Under the pieces are notes generated by a model, which ran no database searches, was not told the DNA's origin, and saw only the letters and a program-made list of their open reading frames with translations. Below are positions 49,498-63,863 of a DNA stretch of 64,000 nt, in pieces. This DNA comes from Xestospongia bergquistia (Eukaryota; Porifera; Demospongiae; Haplosclerida; Petrosiidae). Made by a program: the position numbers and the translations under genes. The stretch lies in contig OZ014425.1 of NCBI GenBank assembly GCA_963965975.1, positions 4,601,501 through 4,665,500 on the forward strand, written 5' to 3'. Numbering within the stretch: position 1 is the stretch's first letter; every line of letters begins with the position of its first letter.

Positions 49498-52400
49498 TTA
49501 CAAATCAACTTCTCCTCGAACAGCTTTATAAAGAACTTCTAACCAACTGAGAGAGAGAGAGAGAGACAGAGAGAATATACACTTTTCAATACAGTACAAG
49601 TCCACCCTATACCTTTCTAGTTGTGATTCATCTTCAGTTTTAAAGAGCAAGACTTTCTTAGTTCCAGGATGTTGAAGGGAGAAGACAAAAGGATCACTCA
49701 GTCCCTGAAAAAGTTATAAAAAACACGACCAGTGCAAGAGATGACACTTACAACTACAGGATTAGTAACTTGATAACTTGGTAGAGGAATACTTTTTTGT
49801 GCTGACACATCCTTGGAAAAATTAAATTTATAATGCTAGAGTTTTTTGTTCTTACTTCATGTCGCTTGAATTCATACATCACTAAGTCATAAATAACAAA
49901 CCAGTTCTTCTTCCATTGTCGGGACTTCTCCTCTCGATACAAAAGATATCCACTAACCTGAGCACTCTGATCTCTTGCTCGTACCTGAATCAAAAGCATA
50001 ACCATCAATGATAAACATATTAGTCTGGCCACACCCACCTCAGTTAATACTGATGGCATGCTAATTTTTTTCTGTGATGTACGTAGCGGTTTCTTTTTTG
50101 ATGGTCTCTGATGGATTGTTTCATCTACACCCTCGTTGAGTGTGGAATAACAGGTTTGACAGACTCGGCTTAATTTATTATTGTTATATTTTAAGGGAGT
50201 CATATATCCCGAACACTCGCCACAAAAAATCTGCAACAGAGAAATAACACATTCTAACTAAGCATTGTTGTGTAGCTTTTCTTTCTCACCTGACCACATG
50301 CTCTGCAATGATGTCTTCTTCTTGTGACAGTAAATCGAATACTACACAATTGACACATGCTCACTGAACTGTCCGGTAGCCAAGGAGGTGCCAGAGATCC
50401 TAGATTAGCTGTTTCACTGCCTTCAATGTCACCATCTGTCATATCCTAAAGAAAAGAGCACATTCTTTGATAAATAATATTTCTCTTTTTCATCCTTTTT
50501 TGTTCCCATTGCACTAGGGAGGTGTTTTTTCTACTCACTGAAATTGTGTTTCTTCTATTGATTTGTCTGCTTTTAATTCTTTGTACATGATCTTTAATAG
50601 CTGTGTCAAAAGCCTAGTAGTAGGTAGAAAACAAGAGTGCCATGAATTAATTGAAGGGGGTTTGTCTCACCTGTATCCACTGGTGTCTCTCCTCCATTGT
50701 ACTGGTATCGAGTCGAAAAGATTTACAAGTAGAGATAATTTGAAAACCATGTTTTAATTCAGGGTCATCAAGTAATTCAACCTGTTGTGTGGAAACAGTA
50801 TTAATGAAGTACAATAATATTACTATTATTAAGATAACATTACATTTGATGTTATATTAATATGTACTTACCTTCATACCGTCTAAAGGTATTCTTTTTA
50901 TTACTCTAAATGTTGTATTAGCTGGTGGGATAGCGGACGCATAAATAAGGAGATCAGTAAACTAAACAAGATAAGAAAAATGTACAATGATCTCCTGATA
51001 AACTAGATTACTTACCAAGAAGAACATTCGAGGTTGTTTCTCTTTCCTTGAACTTTTAATAAGTTCACCTTCTTTTAGTAATTTCTATTATAGACACAGG
51101 TACAAAGTATAAAGTACAAAGTACTAAAGACTTACTCTGTGTGGAGATATAAGAGAATCTCCAACATCTCCAATAAGTTTCTTGCTGACTTCAACTGTCT
51201 TTCTAAAGTTATCCATTTGTCTAATGGTCTCGTTGACGTGGGTAGCAACAGATGAAATAATACTTAAAGCCTCTGACAAAGAAACAACACAGTTAATGTC
51301 AACAATACTTGATAATAAGTACACTTACTCTCACTATCTGTTTTGTCAATGGAATCTTCTGGCAAATGTTTGATGTAGTCTGTAAAAGGAATGCATGTAA
51401 TTAAAAGGCTAATGTTTCTACATTAAGAAATATGAACTTTTGGCATTAATCTTAATTACTCATGCCTTATTTAGAGATTGGGAGATATCTAGTATTACCT
51501 AACTTGTACACACAGCTACTGAAATCTAAATTATTAATAACTATATAGTTCCATATTTGATATTACAGGAAGAATTGGTGACCAGCTGGTAAGGATATAT
51601 ATCATGCCAGCCTCCATGTCTACTAAGAACAATGATATCAGGACAGCTGGGTATCTATTGTTTCCTGTCATTGACTGTACCTGCCAATAGGAGTTTATAT
51701 CGTGGTATTCTCTGGACAGTTTCCAACAGATAAGACGCAACAGTCAAATTAGAGCATTTAGGTTCTAACTCAAATTCTTTCAAGACCTGACTGAAGAGTG
51801 GATTCTTCTTTTGCTGTTCCTCCAACTTCTTGAGAGCATTGTCAAAATTACTGATGTATTGTGAGTACATCTGTCAGAGATAGAAGTAATGATAAAACTA
51901 CACGTGTATCCATAGCAACTGATTGATAAATAGGTAAATAAATGGATGAATGGGTTTACACATGGACAGATGGTTATCTCTCTTCCTCACCTTCAAGTAA
52001 GGAGCTCTACGTACAAATATGTCTCCTATTCTTGGCTCAGAATCCCTATTAGAAAAATAACAGAGCAATATTATGAGATGATGCATTAAAGTGTAGATAT
52101 AATAGTAAATAACATAAATAACACATCTGTTTAAAGTAAATATTAAATTTTAAATAAATTAATGGTTAATGTACCATGTGCTCATACGAGTCTCCAATTC
52201 TTTTAAGAGTTCTGAATTCAACATATACAAACTACCAACGTTAGACAATATTTGAGTGAGTATCTCATCAGATATAACTTGTTTTTCGTGCGCATTATTA
52301 GCAGATAACATATGCTTACGAAAATCATTATGAAGCAACCCCAGACCCTTTACAAACCTGTCAATAAAATAATAAATAAATAGGAAGGGGTCTTGTAAAT

Positions 52401-55400
52401 AAGTAAGTACACACACTCACGTTCTTTCAGTTGTGAGTATTTCCTGAGCAATGTAGAAAATTTTAGACTTGGGAACCTACAGCAAGTGCAATAAATCAAT
52501 GATACTGTACATTATAACATGGTTAAGGTAACACTAACACAAACAAGAAAATCTACCAATAATACTTCTGACACTATAAAAAATATAGTCTAGTCAAGTT
52601 CATACATGTAGTACAAAGTATACTGAAGTCAATTTATCTCCAGCCCTTTATAATCACTAGACAACTTTTACCTTCTCTTCTTCTTCTTCCTCAGCAGAGG
52701 ATTGATCCCAGTCAGTACTAACATCACTATCATCATTAACTTCCATAACACTACTCAATGTACTAGAACTAGCACTGGGACTAAGTGGAGCCTGACTATC
52801 ACCAGCCTAGTAGAGAGAGAGAGTTTGTAAACAGCTGCTGTAGTAGTAGTGGTAGTAGGAATATGAAGGCTAGACTACAAAAGAAGTGTTTAAAATACTA
52901 ACCAACTGAACACCTGCATATGCCATGACAAAACTGTTACGAAGTCAGTATAATTTTATTATATAGGGAGTATATTATGTAATGTAGTACTATTATACAG
53001 GTACATGTATAATGTATTATGCATATAGCCAATACAATTGAGATAGTATTACAATATCATTCCAATGAAGTCATCATGTGATTGTTCTTGATATGTGTAC
53101 ACAACTTGTGTTTATTGCCACACATTTCAGAGATGACTGAACCACTAACCACAGCCATCAATATGATTCTCCTCCAGACACTAGTACATGTAATAATACC
53201 CTTTACATAAATCCTTATTTTCTCTAGACAAAACTACCATACATTTCCAAGTATTATTATCTACAAATTAATGATTTAATAATTTAGTAAATTAATAATA
53301 ACTTTCCCAACTTTCGATAACTTTCCCTAAACAGTCCATTACACAATTATTGTTTAACATATAAACAAGTATGTTCTTGGTATTTAATCTTACTTCAATA
53401 AAACTAACTGTTCTTCCATCAGGAAACAAGAACTGAGGAGATGGTAAGTCCAAACATCGTGATTTACCTCCTCGTTTACTAGGAGACTGCAGAGATAAGA
53501 CAACAAACAAACAATTATACTATAATTGATATCGAATCAATATATTAAAAATTACTGGAGATTAGAGACAATACTTTAGTTTATATGCAGTATTATTAGT
53601 ATACAATAAATGAAAGTGAAACTAATGTACAACAAACAGTATATTTGATGGATAGATACCTCTGTTGGAGTGGAAGATGCTGGACTGCCAATATGATCAG
53701 GTGAAGAGCTTGCTTTGTTATCACCTATTGGTTTTAGTTTCTTAACAAATGGAGGGGGAGGAGCTGGTCGTTCTTTGGGCTTCAATTCACGAAGTTTTCC
53801 CGGTTGAATAGGTGCTACAACAGTAGATGTTACATGAGATGAAGGAATAGAAGACATTGGGTTATCAAAATCAACTTGTTCATAGTCATGAATTCGATTT
53901 TTTTGAAGTGTAGCAATGTCAAAGGAATGAGTCTTTTGTACAGAGGGTTTTTGAAGCTGAGAGGTAGTAGTGGGTGTGTCCTCAGGAGGAGATGGTGGAC
54001 TGTGGGAAGGCGGAGATGAGGTCAACAAATGACTAAACTTGGAACTAGCTTTTGTAGGTGTGGCTGCAACTACCGGAGACGAAGAGACATTATTAGATGG
54101 AATATAAGGCTTAGGCTTAGGAGGTGCTCTTCTTTTTGGTTGCGGCGAAGAGGTTTGAGTTGTTCGTGGTGGAGATGATGTATCGATCTGATTATGCAAC
54201 TGTTTTTCTGAAATTACAGGATTATCAGGAGGCTCATCCCCTAACATATTAACCACCTTGCTAACAACAGCATACACCTGTCCACCTTCAGCAGTGACAT
54301 GATAAACAGGGATGGGAGGTGGCACCTCTTCATGTTCTCCTTTTTCTTCTTCATCGACTACTTCTTCTCCTTCTGGTTCTTTCTCTTCTTTCGTCTCTTC
54401 ATTCTCTTGATCGACGATTTGTTCCTCAACAACCTTGTTACTTTTAGGCTTATTTATTGTAGCATAGATATGAAGTTCATCACTCAAGTCAGGAATGGAT
54501 GGAGACTTTACTATTGGCGAGGGAGAACGATAAGATCGTTCAGCAGAGTCACACAAGTGTTCGACAGATCGTGACGCTCGTAATCCCAAACCTTTTTTTC
54601 CTTTTTTCTGTCTTTGTATAATAGTTTCTGTATCAATAACACAATAAGGAAATGCTTGTGGTATCACTTCCTGTCCACCTCCTTCCTAAAGAGTAAATGA
54701 GTGATAAATACATAACTATATAAACACCTTATTCATAGATGAATGTAATATGGTGAAACTATACATATATAGATTGGAGTAACAATGTATATATAAATAC
54801 ATTAGATACATTTAAGTGGCTGACAAGCTATATCAATTAACTAACCTACCTCTGTGTCACCCATTAACGAATAAATTCCAGTGACATCATTTGACATGTA
54901 AGGATCTAATGATTTACCACGAGGACGATTAGGTAAGGTCAAAGATGTTGAATTAGTTGTCTCCATTGTTTCAGTTGGACTAGTTATTGTCATAGGATTT
55001 TTGTTTTTCTTCTTTCTAAAGGACCCTTGTCCTGTAAATGTATCATCTCGAGAACCACGGAATAGAGTCTTCAATTTGGTTTTTAAACCTGGAGAAGCAC
55101 TAGCAGACATTTTCTTTTGAACATTGGGAGATATTTGTTCCTCATGGTAAATTTTTGAAATATTTCTTGGAGAGCGTCCCAGTGTGAGGGACTTTGATTC
55201 TGGAGCAGGTTCTGTTCTCCTTTCAACAGGTGGAGACCATTTTGGAATTGGGGGTGGAGGGGGTTTTCTTCTTGGAGGAATCTTTACTCTTTTCCCTTGT
55301 TCTTTATCATGTTCATCCAAAGAAGGAGAAGAAAGCTGTGAATTGGTAGAAGAGAGATCTATGTCATCATAAACATGACGATGCCTAACAGGCAACACAT

Positions 55401-56808
55401 GGGATCTTTCACTGACAGGAATTACTTGCGGTGAAGAGGATGATCTCTCATGTCCTGTGTCACCATTAAAATGTGGAGATTGAGGAGTAGAGTGATCAGA
55501 CTGTACTTTAAAGTCTTCAGTTTTGGTACGTGAGATAATAGCATCAATGTCAACCACACAGCGATGGCTAGGAGATGGAGGTCTTTTTGATGGAGAATCA
55601 GTAGAACACTCTTTAGCTGCTACTGGTGGGACAGGACTAGAACGATCTGATCCTGAACTGTTACGATCAAGATGAGGAGGTTTTGGCGCAATTGCAGGTT
55701 TACCAGGAGTTGGAGGCTTCCGGCGAGCAGAGGGTGATGATTTGGCATCTTTAGAGTCTCTTAGAGGGGTAACACTAGATTTCTGAACAGGTTTTACAGG
55801 TAGACCTGGATCATTATGAGCATCAACATTAATTTCATCATATTGAGGTAAGTGATGGCGAGGAGAGCTAACCCCAGATTGATTGAGTACAGAGTATTCT
55901 TGAAAAGGAACTATATGGGGCGGAGACTTTTGAAGATGAGAAGTGACATCGTATTCAGTAGAAATATCAGTAACTGTTGGCATTGGAGGGTCTGCTAATG
56001 TTGGAGGCGTTGCAAGACCCTTTATAGAGACCTCAGAATAGGCTTGTCCGGGTTGTTCATTTTGAGCAACAACTGTGGCAACATCATATGTCATTGCGTA
56101 CTTGTCATCACCAAGAGGTGACCCTGTGAACTGAACAGGAGAACTAGGGGGTGGAGTCTTAACAAAGGGAGGTGTATCTATTTTAAGAGGACTATCAATG
56201 TCATCTGTCTTCATATCAGGAGATGGAGTTTTAATAATACATGGTATAGGAGGTGTGACCATCTTGGGACGACTATCAATGTCTACTGTCTCAGTATCAG
56301 GAGATGGAGTCTTAAGACTATGTGATATAGGAGGTGTGTCCATATTGGGATGATTACAAATATTTTCAGTCTCTGTTTTTTTAAAAACAGGAGTGTCAAG
56401 TCGAGGACGAGCCTCTATTTTACTAAGAGTATTAGGGCTTAATGGACGTGGGTCAGTGCCAATTTTAATTGTCATCGTTGAGCCAGGTGCTGCTCCATTA
56501 TTTGAGCCATTATTGTCTGAGGATGATGGAGACAATTGATTGATGGGACTGTTCTCCCGAATGGGTTTATAGGGAGGTGGTTTTGGTGGAGGAGGTCGAC
56601 GCTGTTTAGAAGAGGGTTTAGTAGCCATGGGTAGAGATACTTCTGTTGAAGGAGAGGTGTGCTTTTTCTCAGCAGTTACTACAACAAGTGATCGACAACG
56701 TCTTGCTTGTTTGTGAGGTTTTAATAATGAGGAAGATGTGCTGAGAGAGAGAGAGAAATTAAACCTAGTAATATACATCTACAAAACTTTACCTTGTAGC
56801 AACAGATC
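49498..56808 (-). CDS. FYVE, RhoGEF and PH domain protein (FGD5/FGD6-like)
   Basis: A guanine-nucleotide exchange factor, probably for Cdc42. The N-terminus is two long exons (54841 to about 56750 and about 53660-54665), rich in Ser and Pro with SH3-ligand runs (RRPPPPKPPPYKP, RRKPPPPPIPKW, RAPPKPKPYIP, RPAPPPPFVKKLKP). Then follow an acidic linker (about 52680-52810), the DH domain (about 51370-52490; LLHNDFRKHM, ILSNVGSLYMLNSELLKELE, VASYLLETVQRIPRYKLLLA), PH1 (about 50680-51160), the FYVE finger (about 50130-50440; WLPD, RRRHHCRACGQ) and PH2, ending WLEVLYKAVRGEVDL. Domain order and DH wording match human FGD6 as I remember it. The start is uncertain: MATKPSSKQ at 56628 is the first internal ATG, but the frame stays open upstream to an acceptor near 56750 and a possible 16-nt microexon at 56793-56808. 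Confidence 0.88.
56793..56808 (-). other. Possible 16-nt microexon of the FGD-like gene
   Basis: Between ACACAG and GTAAAG the minus strand reads GATCTGTTGCTACAAG, a well-bounded 16-nt exon candidate just upstream of the first large FGD exon. A further donor (GCAG followed by GTATGG) lies near 56880. Confidence 0.4.
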
Positions 56809-56921
56809 CTGTGTATCAATTAGACAAGTAGAAATAAATAATTAAAAATAATTATATAATTACATAATTACATACCATACCTGCTAAAGTCTTACTATTG
56901 TACTTGAAAACTAATACACAG

Positions 56922-56960
<39 letters not shown>

Positions 56961-58037
56961 TTTAGTCATTAATAAACCTTAGTACACTTTAACAACAAGT
57001 TATTGTTATTAAATTAATAGTTAGTTTAGTGTATAAAAACTAAACTATTATAAAGAACATCTTAAACTCTTTATCACACAAATATAAAATATATTGTAAA
57101 CTATACATTCCTCTCACTCAATTATCAATACTAATAAACAGACATGCACAACAAACGAACAAGATACACATGCTAATCACATGCTAATAGTTAATGCATT
57201 AACGATACAGAATGATTTATAAACTATCTCTATGTTTACTTATGTAAGGGAACAAAATCAAAACTTTCCTAGTATCATTACCATCATCAAAAATCTCATA
57301 CCTCCTAGTAATATTCTACTGATTAGTAGTTACAAAGGAAGTACACTCTCAATTGACAGAGAATGTATAGTAGGGTACTAATTACTCTAACAATAAGTAA
57401 ACTGATAGTCCCATTGACTGATAGCAATTCTCTCTCAAAAGACCACTTCAGTATACATTATAAATCATCTCTATACTTCTATTGGTGCTAAACATAATAC
57501 AAAACAAACTGGAATCCAATACTGGATCAAATATATAGGATAAATAGATAGTGAACATTGTCTATATAGATATAGTATATATATATTATATATATATTAA
57601 TTTCTCTTGAGGGTGTAGTCTAAGAGTTTACTACTACTCTATTACTACTAAAAGGTCTCTTATAAACTAAATGTACCAATTAATGTAGTTAATATATGTA
57701 CATATACCAACTACACATAATCTACTATAACAATTGTGTAAATGTACTTGTGAATAACAAAGTGTTATAGTTGACTAAAATAATACATACGTCTCTATAG
57801 TAAAACAGAGATATATTAACATATAAAACAACTTCAATAACACCACACTATTACATCACATGACACACTATTACATCACATGACACACTATTATATCACA
57901 TGACCAAGTGATGAATTAGAAAAGCTATAAGCGTATAATATTTAACTGATATTTGTTATGTATATGGACAATATAGTTTTGTTATACATTTAATAAGACC
58001 AGGACAAAACAAATATTCATTATCAATATTCACAAGA

Positions 58038-58080
<43 letters not shown>

Positions 58081-59903
58081 TATATATATTATAATTATAA
58101 GGAGTACTAGAGTAAAAGGAATGCATTAGTTTTGGGATTAATCTAACTTAATTTAAAAGTAAAGTCAATTTATCAAGCCACAAGAGGCCACTCGTTGTAG
58201 CAAGATGTGTATAACTTGTATTGATGACAAAACACTATAGGTGAAGTAGTATTTCTATCTAATAATATGATAATATGGCCCTATAGCATGTTTGTTGACA
58301 AATTAACAATTAAGAACACTTTCAGTGAATAGAGTCAGTAAACAAAGAACACATGGAAATATTTCTATTATTTATTTCCTCATAAGTCAACCTCACTTTC
58401 TTCATTTGTATGGTAACTATTGTGGTTTAATAGGAATTGATGGTAGCAACAAAGATGATAATAACCTTTCTACCAATAAAATAAAGCTGACTAAGGTTGT
58501 ATTGATATTATTACTCAATATATATATACATATATACAGTTGTGTGAGCAAACACACACACACACGCATTTTATCAGACAGTTGAAAAGTACTGAAGTTT
58601 CATTGTTATCATAGCTAAAAAGATAACCAAACGACAGACGATATGAAATTGATATAAATTTAAAATTTATTAACATTGGTAAGCTTTACTGATAGCTACT
58701 CTGCTACTGAACAAGGGGTGTGGTTTAAGGCTAACTGGTCCAAGAAGATCATAAAGATAATATCAACAAAATTATGTCCAACCTCCATAAACCTCTTCTT
58801 TCTGAAGACCTAGCTGCTTTTTAATATCAGACAAACGTTTTTTGGGTTGATTCTCCATCGTCAATACAATTAGCTAGTACTGGCTTCTTTCTTGGGCAGC
58901 TGTTACCACTTGAGAACAACCAAACCACCAGGTACAAATAAACTGCTAACTCATAAACAAATTAGTTCAGCTAAACTAGTCAGCTGAGCTGGTTACAAAA
59001 CATCAATGTGTAGATTTCTCTGTCCACATAGACTAGCTGAACACGACTAATAGATACAGTATATTATAACTCTAGCTTATCACCAAGGGAATAGAGAACA
59101 GAAGACTAGTACTAACTGAACTGAAGAGAGGATAAATTCACTGACGCTTAGACTAGTCAAAAGCACGCAGGGAAAACTCAATTTGTAGTACGCAATAAAG
59201 TAAACATTGTTAGGAAAGAATGCAACACAATATAACAACAACATACGTTATTAATACATGTGAAATATACTATAGTTATACTATAACATACTTGGAAGTT
59301 TTTTCGTGCCTCTTTCGAAGGTTCAGGTTACCGATTTTTACAAACTACTACAATGATATATAAGATGAGGCTTGACTGCATGCTCAAAACAATCGCCCAC
59401 TATCGTATACGCCTAGTATATCGCCCACTACTGTAAAACTTCCGTTTATCACACTATGAATAATAATAAAATAATTATAATTATTATTATTATTATTATT
59501 CTTAGTTATAATAAATTATTACTAGAGACAAAATTAATATTATTAAAATTAAAGAAAAGATTTGTTAATATCACGACTGGTTATGTAGATTTCAGTAAGA
59601 AGCTGAAATGATTATATTAATTTAATAATAATTAATTATTCATAATTATTAAGAGCAATAATATTTATTGCTATAGTTATGATACTGTGTACATCTAATT
59701 TAATTCAATTTTAATTTGCCATGTTAAATTTTAGATAGTCATATACAAAAAATAGAATAAAATGACAGAAGATAGACAAACATATATCTATAAGATCTGG
59801 TCTAAAAACAATCTAGTTCATGTATCCGTGTCCTTGCTAAAACAACTTAGATGATAAACAGAAAATATAAATGATCTTGTTGAGAATTCTGATGTTCCAA
59901 TTT
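56809..59903. other. 5' introns/promoter of the FGD-like gene and intergenic DNA
   Basis: About 3 kb without a convincing gene. It holds a (GA)n run (about 56923-56959), three tandem 20-bp units CACACTATTACATCACATGA (57844-57903; the third unit has one change), (AT)n/(AC)n runs near 58041-58090 and 58550, and one 28-codon ORF (58772-58858). First exons of the FGD-like gene probably lie here but could not be fixed. Confidence 0.5.
58772..58858 (-). CDS. Short ORF, 28 codons, hypothetical
   Basis: ATG at 58858 opens a small basic reading frame (MENQPKKRLSDIKKQLGLQ, ending EEVYGGWT) that stops at 58772; an in-frame TAG lies upstream. It could be a micropeptide, a leader of the FGD-like transcript, or a first coding exon using a weak donor (GAG followed by GTTTAT). 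I recognise no family. Confidence 0.3.
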   Translation of the reverse strand: MENQPKKRLSDIKKQLGLQKEEVYGGWT

Positions 59904-60818
<915 letters not shown>

Positions 60819-61008
60819 TCTTGGCTTGAGGATGAAATACGGAAATATGCGAATCGTATACTTCCTAATTATTAAAAACTTTTATTAACAGTAATAATTA
60901 TTATATTTGCACAATTATATTAATAAATTAATTACATGTAATCGTTATTGGTAGTTACATTAACAGTGAAAACGTCATTGCAATTATCATAAGAATAATA
61001 TTCATTAT

Positions 61009-61836
61009 CTATTTCATAGCATATCGTCGAGTCCATTCTTTGGCTATAGAACAGAAATAAAGAAAATTATATGCAATTTATGTGACAATATTTCCATCCT
61101 AGTTGACATGATGAGGTAGTGTTACCTGTTTGAATGGCTAAATGTTCATTGGTTTTCCATGCATCAGCTACATCATTTGCTAAAGGGTCATCAGGATTAG
61201 GAGCGCTTAATAAAGCTTGAATTGATAACAAAACAGTTCTAATTTGAAGAGCTGGACTCCATTTATCTGGACCGATAGTATTAGAGATGATAGATATTTA
61301 ATTTCTTTTAGACTCACCTTTTAGAATGTCTAAACAAATTCTACCTATTTTGTCAATATTCGGGTGATAAATTTTAGTCATAAATCGGACAATGGGTGGA
61401 GCCATGGGATAGTCCTCTGGCAGAAATAGTTCTAAATTAAACGTGCCTTTCTCGTAAGGAGACTAAAGTGATAAGATATCTACTAATTATTAAGATAATG
61501 AAATATTAATTGCATTAAGGATTGGCCTAATTAATGGGATGACACCTCCCATATGACGTATAAAAATTATTACTATCTAGTTTTGTGATCTTACATCTTT
61601 TGGTCCAGCTACTACAACATGAAAGTATCTAGCATTGTTTTCATCTGGTACTGCATGAATACCTTGTACTGGCTCTGACATTAGACGTTGAGTTTCCTAT
61701 AATACAATAAAGATGCAGATATTGAGCCTGAACACTAGTCTAAGTAGTTTTTGTCAGTTCTTAGATAATAACAGAGTAGTTTAGGTTTGTCCTTAATATT
61801 CCCAACCTTCGTTATTCTTCTTGGAAGTCCTGCCAT
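61009..61836 (-). CDS. UBE2N: Ubiquitin-conjugating enzyme E2 N (Ubc13)
   Basis: Exons join to [83 protein letters not shown] (catalytic Cys), [20 protein letters not shown] and [11 protein letters not shown]. This is close to human UBE2N throughout, so it is taken as the orthologue-like copy. With Uev1/Mms2 it builds Lys63-linked ubiquitin chains in DNA-damage tolerance and immune signalling. The first intron uses the unusual donor GTTGGG after AAG. It is divergent from ELP4, with only 29 bp between the start codons. Confidence 0.95.
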
Positions 61837-61865
61837 TGCTTAGCACACAGTCTCCCAACTCAAGG
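61837..61865. promoter_or_regulatory. Minimal gap between divergent UBE2N and ELP4 starts
   Basis: Only 29 bp separate the two ATGs (80 bp if ELP4 begins at 61917). The two transcripts must therefore overlap in their 5' ends, or have their core promoters inside each other's first exon or intron. Confidence 0.55.
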
Positions 61866-63773
61866 ATGACACAACACCAGAAAACGGAAATATCCGGAAA
61901 TAACAAGTTAGTCTGCATGGCTGTTACCAGCTTCAAAAAGAAAACCAGTTCTAAGCCTCAGCATCCCAGAGGTACAAGACCATCTCTGCATAATGCACAA
62001 CTACTTGTATCCACTGGTGTGCCATCACTAGATGCTTTGTTAGGTCAGTTAAATACTTTACCATCATAAATTTACATCATAATTATGTCTTGATATTGCA
62101 AACTTCTAATACAGGTGGTGGATTGACAGTTGGCACTACCTTACTTATTGGTGAGCTAATAATCTGTGTATTAAATGCAGGGTCACACCAATTTATAAGA
62201 TGTCTTGGCAGTACATGTATTGATACATGTACTGAATGTTTTTTTTTTGTTTAAGACATTATTAGTACTGTAAACAATTAATGTTATTAGCCCAATATAT
62301 TGAATGTTATTTCATGTAAATCCATCTGTTGTAGAGGAAGACTTGTACGAGTGTTATTCACGACTTCTACTGAAATATTTCATAGCTGAAGGTGTCATGT
62401 GTGGCCATGTTCTTGTGTTATGCAGTGCCAATGAAGACCCCAATAACTTAATACAAGTTCATTAATATACCGTCACATTATCGGGTGTTATTAAAACTGT
62501 AGGATTTACCTGGAGCGGTACAAGAAGGTCAGGTTGGTGGTAGTATGCCAACAGTAGCTGAAGATCCATCTGAGTTAGAAGAAGGAGAATCAGAAATGAA
62601 GATAGCTTGGAGATATCAGAGTTTACCAAAAGTTCAGGTATGAAGGAAGCAATCTGCTGGATTTTTACCATATTCTATGATAGTCTTCTTTTAGTAATCA
62701 ATTTGGACACCATTTTGATTTGACAGTGAACATGGAAAGAAAAAGAATTGATGCTGTAGATAAGAGAATATTGAATTTAGAGGACACAGACATTAGGTAA
62801 TTCTTTAAAAACATAGTCTATGCAACAAGGCAGTGGTGGCCGAGTGGTTAAGGCGATTGACTAGAAATCAATTGGGGTCTCCCCGCGTAGGTTCGAATCC
62901 TACCCACTGCGTTTTTCTTTTCTTCTTTATTATAATGATTATTTTCCTTTATTTTGATGCAGAACATCAAAAGGGATGTACCTGGATCTTTTAGCAACAA
63001 TAGAACAAGCTATTAAAAGTGTAGAATCAAGCAACAGCAGCACTACACAAGTACTGTTACAATTCTTTTCTGATATTAATGTTTTTTGTATTCTAGCCAG
63101 GTACAATTTTGCGTGTTGCTATTCGTTCATTGGGATCACCATTATGGCAAGAAGATGCCACTACTGATTCTACTGACTTGACTTGTTTCTTTCATGCTCT
63201 AAGAAGCCTTTTACGATCAGCAAAAGCAGTGGCCACTATTACAATGCCTACCCATTTGTTTCAAGTTAGTTAACAAAGATAACAACAACTTGTTTATTAG
63301 TGTTTAGAATCCTGCTTATGTTCGGAGGTTGGAAAGGCTTAGTGACTGTGCTATTAGACTAGAAGCTTTTGGTGGTTCAGAGAAAGAACATAATCCTCTT
63401 TATAAAGAGTATCATGGTATGTCTCTAATAGTCAAGATGAAATTGATTGGTCAAATCTGCTCAAATTAATTGTTACAGTTATTATGTTATTACAGGTCTA
63501 TTTCATCTTGTTAAATTGCCCAGACTGAATTCTCTAATATGCCATTATCCTCAAACACTGGATCTTGCATTCAAATTGAAAAGAAAGAAATTTACAATAG
63601 AGGTTTTTCTAAATTCTCAGCTTTTCATTATCTTTATCTTTTGATAGAAACTCCATTTACCTCCAGAATTATCAGAAACAGTAAATAGAGCTCAAGAGGA
63701 CACACATCAAACTAGTCATCAAACTGGAATAATTGGTAGGAAAACAATAACTGGTAACAAGATTGACTTTTAA
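61866..63773 (+). CDS. ELP4: Elongator complex protein 4 (ELP4)
   Basis: Subunit of the Elp456 RecA-like hexamer of Elongator, which modifies the wobble uridine of tRNAs. Readable blocks in order: GTRPSLHNAQLLVSTGVPSL, DALLG-GGLTVGTTLLIEED, EGVMCGHVLVLCSANEDPNN, MKIAWRYQSLPK, SNQFGHHFDLT, ILRVAIRSLGSPLWQED, LRSLLRSAKAVATITMPTHL, NPLYKEYHGLFHLVKLPRLN, LAFKLKRKKFTIEKLHLPPE, ending TITGNKIDF. All follow human ELP4 as recalled. As is usual in Elp4, the Walker A loop is not a classical GKT site. The start is taken at the first in-frame ATG (MTQHQKTEIS); MAVTSFKKK at 61917 is the alternative. An intron near 62797-62962 contains a tRNA gene. Confidence 0.93.
62830..62911 (+). tRNA. tRNA-Ser (anticodon AGA)
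   Basis: An 82-nt type II tRNA. The acceptor stem GCAGTGG pairs with CCACTGC, followed by discriminator G. The D arm is GCCGAGTGGTTAAGGC, the anticodon loop CTAGAAA, the long variable arm GGGGTCTCCCC, and the T arm GTAGGTTCGAATCCTAC. TTTTT follows directly (62912-62916) as a Pol III terminator. It is nested in an ELP4 intron on the same strand. Confidence 0.96.
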
Positions 63774-63863
63774 AATTATTTTTTTAAATTCTATAAATCA
63801 TTATATTAGTTATAATGAATTAACAATGAGAAAGAAATGTTGTTATAGTAGATTAGTATATCA

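Noticed and set aside
57844-57903. Three 20-bp repeats considered as a CRISPR-like array
   Set aside because: No spacers between the units and a eukaryotic setting; a simple tandem repeat.
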